Source: Pleurobrachia bachei
Lineage: Eukaryota; Ctenophora; Tentaculata; Cydippida; Pleurobrachiidae
DNA length: 30,669 bases
Reading direction: 5' to 3'
NCBI GenBank assembly: GCA_000695325.1
Contig: AVPN01000235.1
Span: forward strand, 35,903 to 66,571
Shown here: positions 26,967 through 30,669 of the stretch, piece by piece
How the letters are laid out: each line of letters opens with the position of its first letter
How positions within the stretch are numbered: the first letter of the stretch is position 1
The notes under the pieces: generated by a model
What the model saw: only the letters and a program-made list of their open reading frames with translations
The model's database searches: none
What the model was told of the DNA's origin: nothing
Position numbers and translations under genes: made by a program

Positions 26967-29826
26967 TTAATTTGGTCGCCTCATAGCAGCAATCTTACCC
27001 TTCAAATACTTAGGTACCCCATCCACTCCCTCTAAACCTTCAACAGGTGTATTCAGCAGCCGGGATATATCAGTTATATCCCTGGATAGTGGTATCTCTA
27101 ATGCCCCCATAACATTACTAATGTAACTAACATCGGAGCATAGTTGTTTACAACCTGGCCCAGATAGAGAGGGGATCCTTAGGATAACTTCTACCAGGGA
27201 AAACATGGTACTTTGACAGATACATGTTAACCAGGCAAAGGCGTCACCTTCCACATCTGAGAGGGAAAAGGATGAGAGGTTAATGATGGACTGGGGAGAA
27301 CGGAGTGCTGGGATAATAACTGAGAAAGAAAATAAACTTGACATAATTTACTAACCGTCTGTCATGCCAGGGAACTGAGAGAAATCCACCTGTTTCAGGG
27401 CTGTATCTAACGGTGTATTCTCTTCAGCAAAGAAAGGTTCCAGCTGTTGTGGTAGAAGGAGGAGGTAGTCCCCTAACTGGGTGATATAAGAAAGGGGTGA
27501 TGGTGTAAATACCGCTCCCTCCTCACTCATCCACTCCAACAACTCTACCTGTGGCACATGTCACCAGGCATGTGATGTGTAGTGCTTGTCAACACAGAGC
27601 TTGTTTGCCAGATTGATAGGTCTACTGAACATAGCCCTGCACTTCTTGAACAGCTCTGTTTCAGGAGTTAGAGATAAGAGGAGGGACGTATTATTTGGGG
27701 ATAGTTCCGACCAGAATTGTAGAGATGACAGAACATCATTATCACCAGGGTTTGAGAGGGAGGAGAGGATGGTGGACACTGTTTGTGTTTCTAGTAGCTG
27801 GATGTTGAGATAGCACTCCCCTAATACTTGGAGAAGGTTGAAACAAGACTGGAAACCAACCCAGTGATCCTCTTGGAGACGTTGTGTGGTGCCCGGGTCA
27901 ACTCCAAACGCAGCGCGGAGATCTCTGGAAGAGAATGAGTGGTTAGATGCCGGTTAATGGGTTAACTTGGGTCGCTAAACCCCGTTACCCGTCCAATTGA
28001 ACCCAGAAAATAACCTGTTACCCGAGGGTCTGATTTGGAGGGTCTGATTTGGAGCAAGGGACGGGTTATCTTTGCACCAATCCGGAGAATCGACAGGTTA
28101 ACTTAGCACGGTGGATGGACATCTGCGCGCCTCAAAAATGGTCATCGCTGTGCCTGCATTGCGTGGATGGGTTGGTGGTGTGCTATCGCGCGTTACATGA
28201 TATTACAACCAACAACACCCCACACAGGGAGAGGTACTGCACTGTGATCTGTACACCGAAAATGTAGAGTACTCACTAATTAGTACATTATCAAACCATG
28301 AAATAATTAGTAATTACTCACTTGATAAGAGTGCATATCTTCTCAACCAGCAGATCAAAGTAAAACTCAATGGCAGAGACGGTATCGGAGAGGGCATATC
28401 TTGTACATTCCAAACATAAGGGAATATATTCTGTAACGTGATCCACGACCATCTTAGTGCTAGCATGGAGCTCTGATACACACTCCGAGCTGGTCTTGCG
28501 GAGTCTCTGTTGTGGGAATGGGAGGAGAATTATGGTGATAGCTTACGGAAATATGTCAGGAAAATTGAGTGTATAAATCAATTCAGTAACTATTTGTTAC
28601 TTTTCAAGTTAGGTTTTAAACCGAAATTGTGAAAGATAGAGGGAGGTGAGACGCCATCCCTGGTTTCAACCCCCTCTTCACCAACCCGTTCCGTACCATT
28701 GGTAGAGAATGGATATCCCGTAACAGTGAACTTTTCACCTTATCTCCGAATGACAACAGATGTTTTGATAAAGGAGCAAATGTTACCCGTAACAACTGCT
28801 CCCTGCCTTCTGATCCTGGTAGATCCTTCGTTATCGATTTAGCAAACCTGAAATTGGGATGATGGACTAAACAAATCCCAAATTAAATATGTCCTTTCTC
28901 CATAAATTTTACACTCGAAGTACTGCATCGCCCTTGTTATTTTCTAATGCGGAAACGAGAGAGGGTCGAACAACAACACCCACCTTGTTGTAACATTCAG
29001 TAGTGTCCTGAGCGTATGAACAGGCTTACTGGCATCTGACATGTGACTATTGATATCAGCTAGAAGATCCAATCCCTCCAGACATTGGGAGATCAGAGAG
29101 ATAACTACTGTAGTGTGGTCCTCAAATACTCCTCCTGCCCAGGACATCTAGAGAGAGAGAGAGGAGAGTCAGTTAGAAACTTCAACATACTACAGTTTTT
29201 AAAAAACTGTATCAAAAGCGGTTCGAAACTAATCCGCTGACTGACCCCAGGCTCTAGTAGTAAGTTGTCAAGTATGGACCAGTACATTCAGTTCGGTAAG
29301 GCGTTGATATAGTTTAGGCAGCCACTCCTCTATTGACCCACCACGAAGAGATAGAAAGTACTTGTGGAAGGCGGTCCTGTGTGTTCGATAGTAATAGTTG
29401 TACATTTCATTTCGTCTGTTCATACCATTGAACACTCTGTAATACAGGATCGCTTCCTCTGTTGAATCGCTGAAGGGGTGAATAACATGTGTTAGAAACG
29501 GATATTTAGATCTTATCAAGTTGTGTTTTTCATATTCTCACAGTGCCAGTTGCCTCATAAGATGGCATTTCTAACTGAAGTTTTCATCCGGTAAGAGGGC
29601 AATTTGGATCAATTTTTCAGCCCATCTCACATGACCGACAAATCACATCTACTATCAAGTGACTGTACCTGTTGAATGCAGCAATAAGCCGGGGACTAAG
29701 CATTGCCTCTAGTCTGTTTGACAGGTTACTAAGCCGATCACATCTTGTTAGTATTAGTCCCTCCAATTGATCACGTCTATCACGTAGAGAGTAGAGTAGC
29801 AACTTGTTAGATATCGCATCAACATC
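26967..29826 (-). CDS. COG7: COG7, conserved oligomeric Golgi complex subunit 7 (5' end outside window)
   Basis: Seven exons: 29669-29826, 29277-29469, 28984-29147, 28697-28847, 28322-28506, 27356-27924 and 26967-27319. All phases fit and give about 590 residues, corresponding to human COG7 from ~143 to the end (770). COG7 is a lobe B subunit of the COG tether for intra-Golgi retrograde vesicles. Matches: RLEAMLSPRLIAAF (human RLEALASPQIVAAF), YNYYYRTHR, FAKS, LSFGD...SSLL, PLSYITQLGDYLLLLPQQLEPF (human [22 protein letters not shown]), and SNVMGALEIPLSRD near the C-terminus. Two defects: 27538-27587 creates a stop in exon 6 of those visible, and 29239-29288 destroys the donor of the second; both are repaired by non-reversed complement. 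The donor used for the second exon (end at 29277) assumes that repair. N-terminal ~140 residues lie beyond 30669 or were not recognised. Confidence 0.93.
27538..27587. other. 50-bp block that is the unreversed complement of its duplicate (COG7)
   Basis: The flanking duplicate sequences align without a gap (offset 1130). Within 27538-27587 every one of 50 positions is the Watson-Crick complement of 26408-26457, in the same order. Outside the block, bases match directly again (GTCAACACAG follows in both). The block is not the reverse complement. It changes the COG7 frame to a premature stop; the duplicate reads through. Confidence 0.97.
29239..29288 (-). other. ~50-bp segment complemented without reversal (COG7 exon/donor)
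   Basis: As given, the exon after LPKLYQRLTEL runs to a stop with only poor donors. Complementing base by base turns the next bases into codons LHDQ followed by a CAG/GTATGA donor, in phase with the next exon (MSWAGGVF). The result LHDQMSWAGGVF aligns without gaps to human WHTQIQWATQVF. The left limit is inferred from codons; the 50-bp length is by analogy. Confidence 0.75.
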
Positions 29827-30669
29827 CTGGAGAGAGGAGGGGTGTTAGGAGGCTGTAACTGGAGGAGGGGGTGAAGAATGGTGTTATTGGGGGAGATGTT
29901 GGGGGAGACGGGGATTGGAGGAGGATTAATTGCTGGAACAAGTTATCAATCATCATTGATGAGTCAATTGTCAAATTTCCGTCAGAAACAGATATAGATG
30001 AGAAGTTGAGACGGGTTGAGAAATGGAACTGATAAAATGGCTATTTACTAGGGTGTGCCAGTTGCCCCATGAAATTTCAAACTTCATCCGATTTGTCCAA
30101 AAGTTGCTTTTGATGATATAAACACAATTGTGAAGTTTGAAGCCAATCGGGTGTAGCTAACCGGTGGCACGATGGCTATAAAGGTTATAGCCATATGCGC
30201 GGGAAGTAGCACTTCCCAAACGGCTCCAGGATACTCCAACGGACTTTCAAGCCACCTTAATCGAACCGCAACATAGTGCTAATATACGATTTATGGTGAA
30301 ATACGTAGCCTAAAGTCAACCGTTTACAAGTTATTGGCCAAAAACCACATTGCGATATATGAAAATAGGTGCGCATATGACCAGATATGTCCAGATGTGC
30401 TAAACCGGGGGGGTTCCCATGGCATACTTTGGTATACTTTGGTATACTTTGGTATATTCCACATATTTTTTTGGGATTTTCCATATACCAAAGTATACCA
30501 AAGTATACCATATCTTTTTAATAGCTTTACGTACTTTATAGAGTTAATTTACAATAATTAAGGCTTTAAAAAAATCTGTATACACTTTCTTAACTCATAA
30601 AATTGGGGCTAAGTAGGCCAAATTCATAGAATCGATAAAAAAATCGATATAAATTGATGAGTCACAAAA
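29827..30669. other. COG7 upstream intron or flank, no exon recognised
   Basis: About 840 bp. I found no exon matching the COG7 N-terminus. A stretch near 30055-30110 (GTGCCAGTTGCC...CTTCATCCG) partly resembles 29547-29590, suggesting a dispersed repeat. The sequence ends in the palindromic repeat at 30423-30514. Confidence 0.5.
30423..30514. repeat. Inverted array of a 10-bp repeat (TTTGGTATAC)
   Basis: Three tandem copies of TTTGGTATAC-type units at 30426-30456 are followed, after a ~25-nt T-rich spacer, by two to three units in opposite orientation (ATACCAAAGT) at 30484-30511. The arms could form a long, AT-rich hairpin. Possibly an end or remnant of a palindromic mobile element. Confidence 0.8.

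Larger units (their letters stand above)
26637..27767. repeat. Tandem duplication D4, copy 2
   Basis: Partner of 25507-26636. Continues upstream into the rest of COG7, so this copy contains the 3' end of the complete COG7 gene. Confidence 0.95.

Noticed and set aside
27538-27587. Local inversion or template-switch mutation in COG7
   Set aside because: A shared 13-mer in opposite orientation first suggested inversion, but the full block aligns as complement in the same order, not as reverse complement.
1-30669. CRISPR arrays, bacterial operons, tRNA or rRNA genes
   Set aside because: None seen; the repeats are tandem gene duplications and microsatellites, and the genes are spliced eukaryotic genes.

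Overview
The window is eukaryotic and metazoan. It contains spliced protein-coding genes with GT-AG introns, and nearly every gene is a clear orthologue of an animal housekeeping or conserved gene: a POLDIP3/SKAR-like RRM protein, POP1, AAGAB (p34), a BUB1/BUBR1-type checkpoint kinase (MadBub), MCM2, Headcase (HECA), ribosomal proteins L5 and L23a, and COG7. A decayed LINE and a short TIR-like element are also present. I cannot name the species. Small introns, 200-700 bp between neighbours and a splice acceptor directly in front of almost every start codon suggest a compact invertebrate genome that may use spliced-leader trans-splicing (for example a hydrozoan or another SL-using lineage); this is inference.

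Layout. 105-967 (+): 3' end of a POLDIP3-like gene. 1915-17073 (-): a same-strand run, in transcription order MCM2, MadBub, AAGAB copy 2, a MadBub 3' fragment, AAGAB copy 1, POP1, a truncated POP1, and a small coiled-coil gene. 17086-18821: spacer with a LINE remnant. 18822-21255 (+): HECA in seven exons. 22076-29826 (-): a second same-strand run, COG7 (5' end outside the window), a COG7 3' duplicate, RPL23A, RPL5.

Two things dominate. First, kilobase-scale tandem duplications recur: POP1/coiled-coil, AAGAB/MadBub, RPL5 exons 2-4, COG7/RPL23A. Most join the 3' end of one gene to the 5' end of the next and leave truncated or orphan pieces. Small triplications add to this, including a triplicated splice acceptor plus Walker B segment in MCM2. 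Second, and most unusual, at least four segments of about 50 bp have been replaced in place by their base complement WITHOUT reversal (13842-13891, 16541-16590, 27538-27587, 29239-29288). One is proven position by position against a duplicate copy. The other three are inferred because complementing restores a conserved protein stretch or a splice site. I know of no biological process that does this. It looks like a sequence-production artefact (a 50-base colour-space decoding error would do exactly this) or an in-silico edit, and it explains an in-frame stop in MCM2, two broken splice sites and a broken COG7 exon.

The genes do not form one pathway. MCM2 (replication licensing) and MadBub (spindle checkpoint) are both cell-cycle genes; AAGAB and COG7 serve membrane traffic; POP1, RPL5 and RPL23A serve RNA processing and translation. 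Co-orientation fits housekeeping operon-like clusters.
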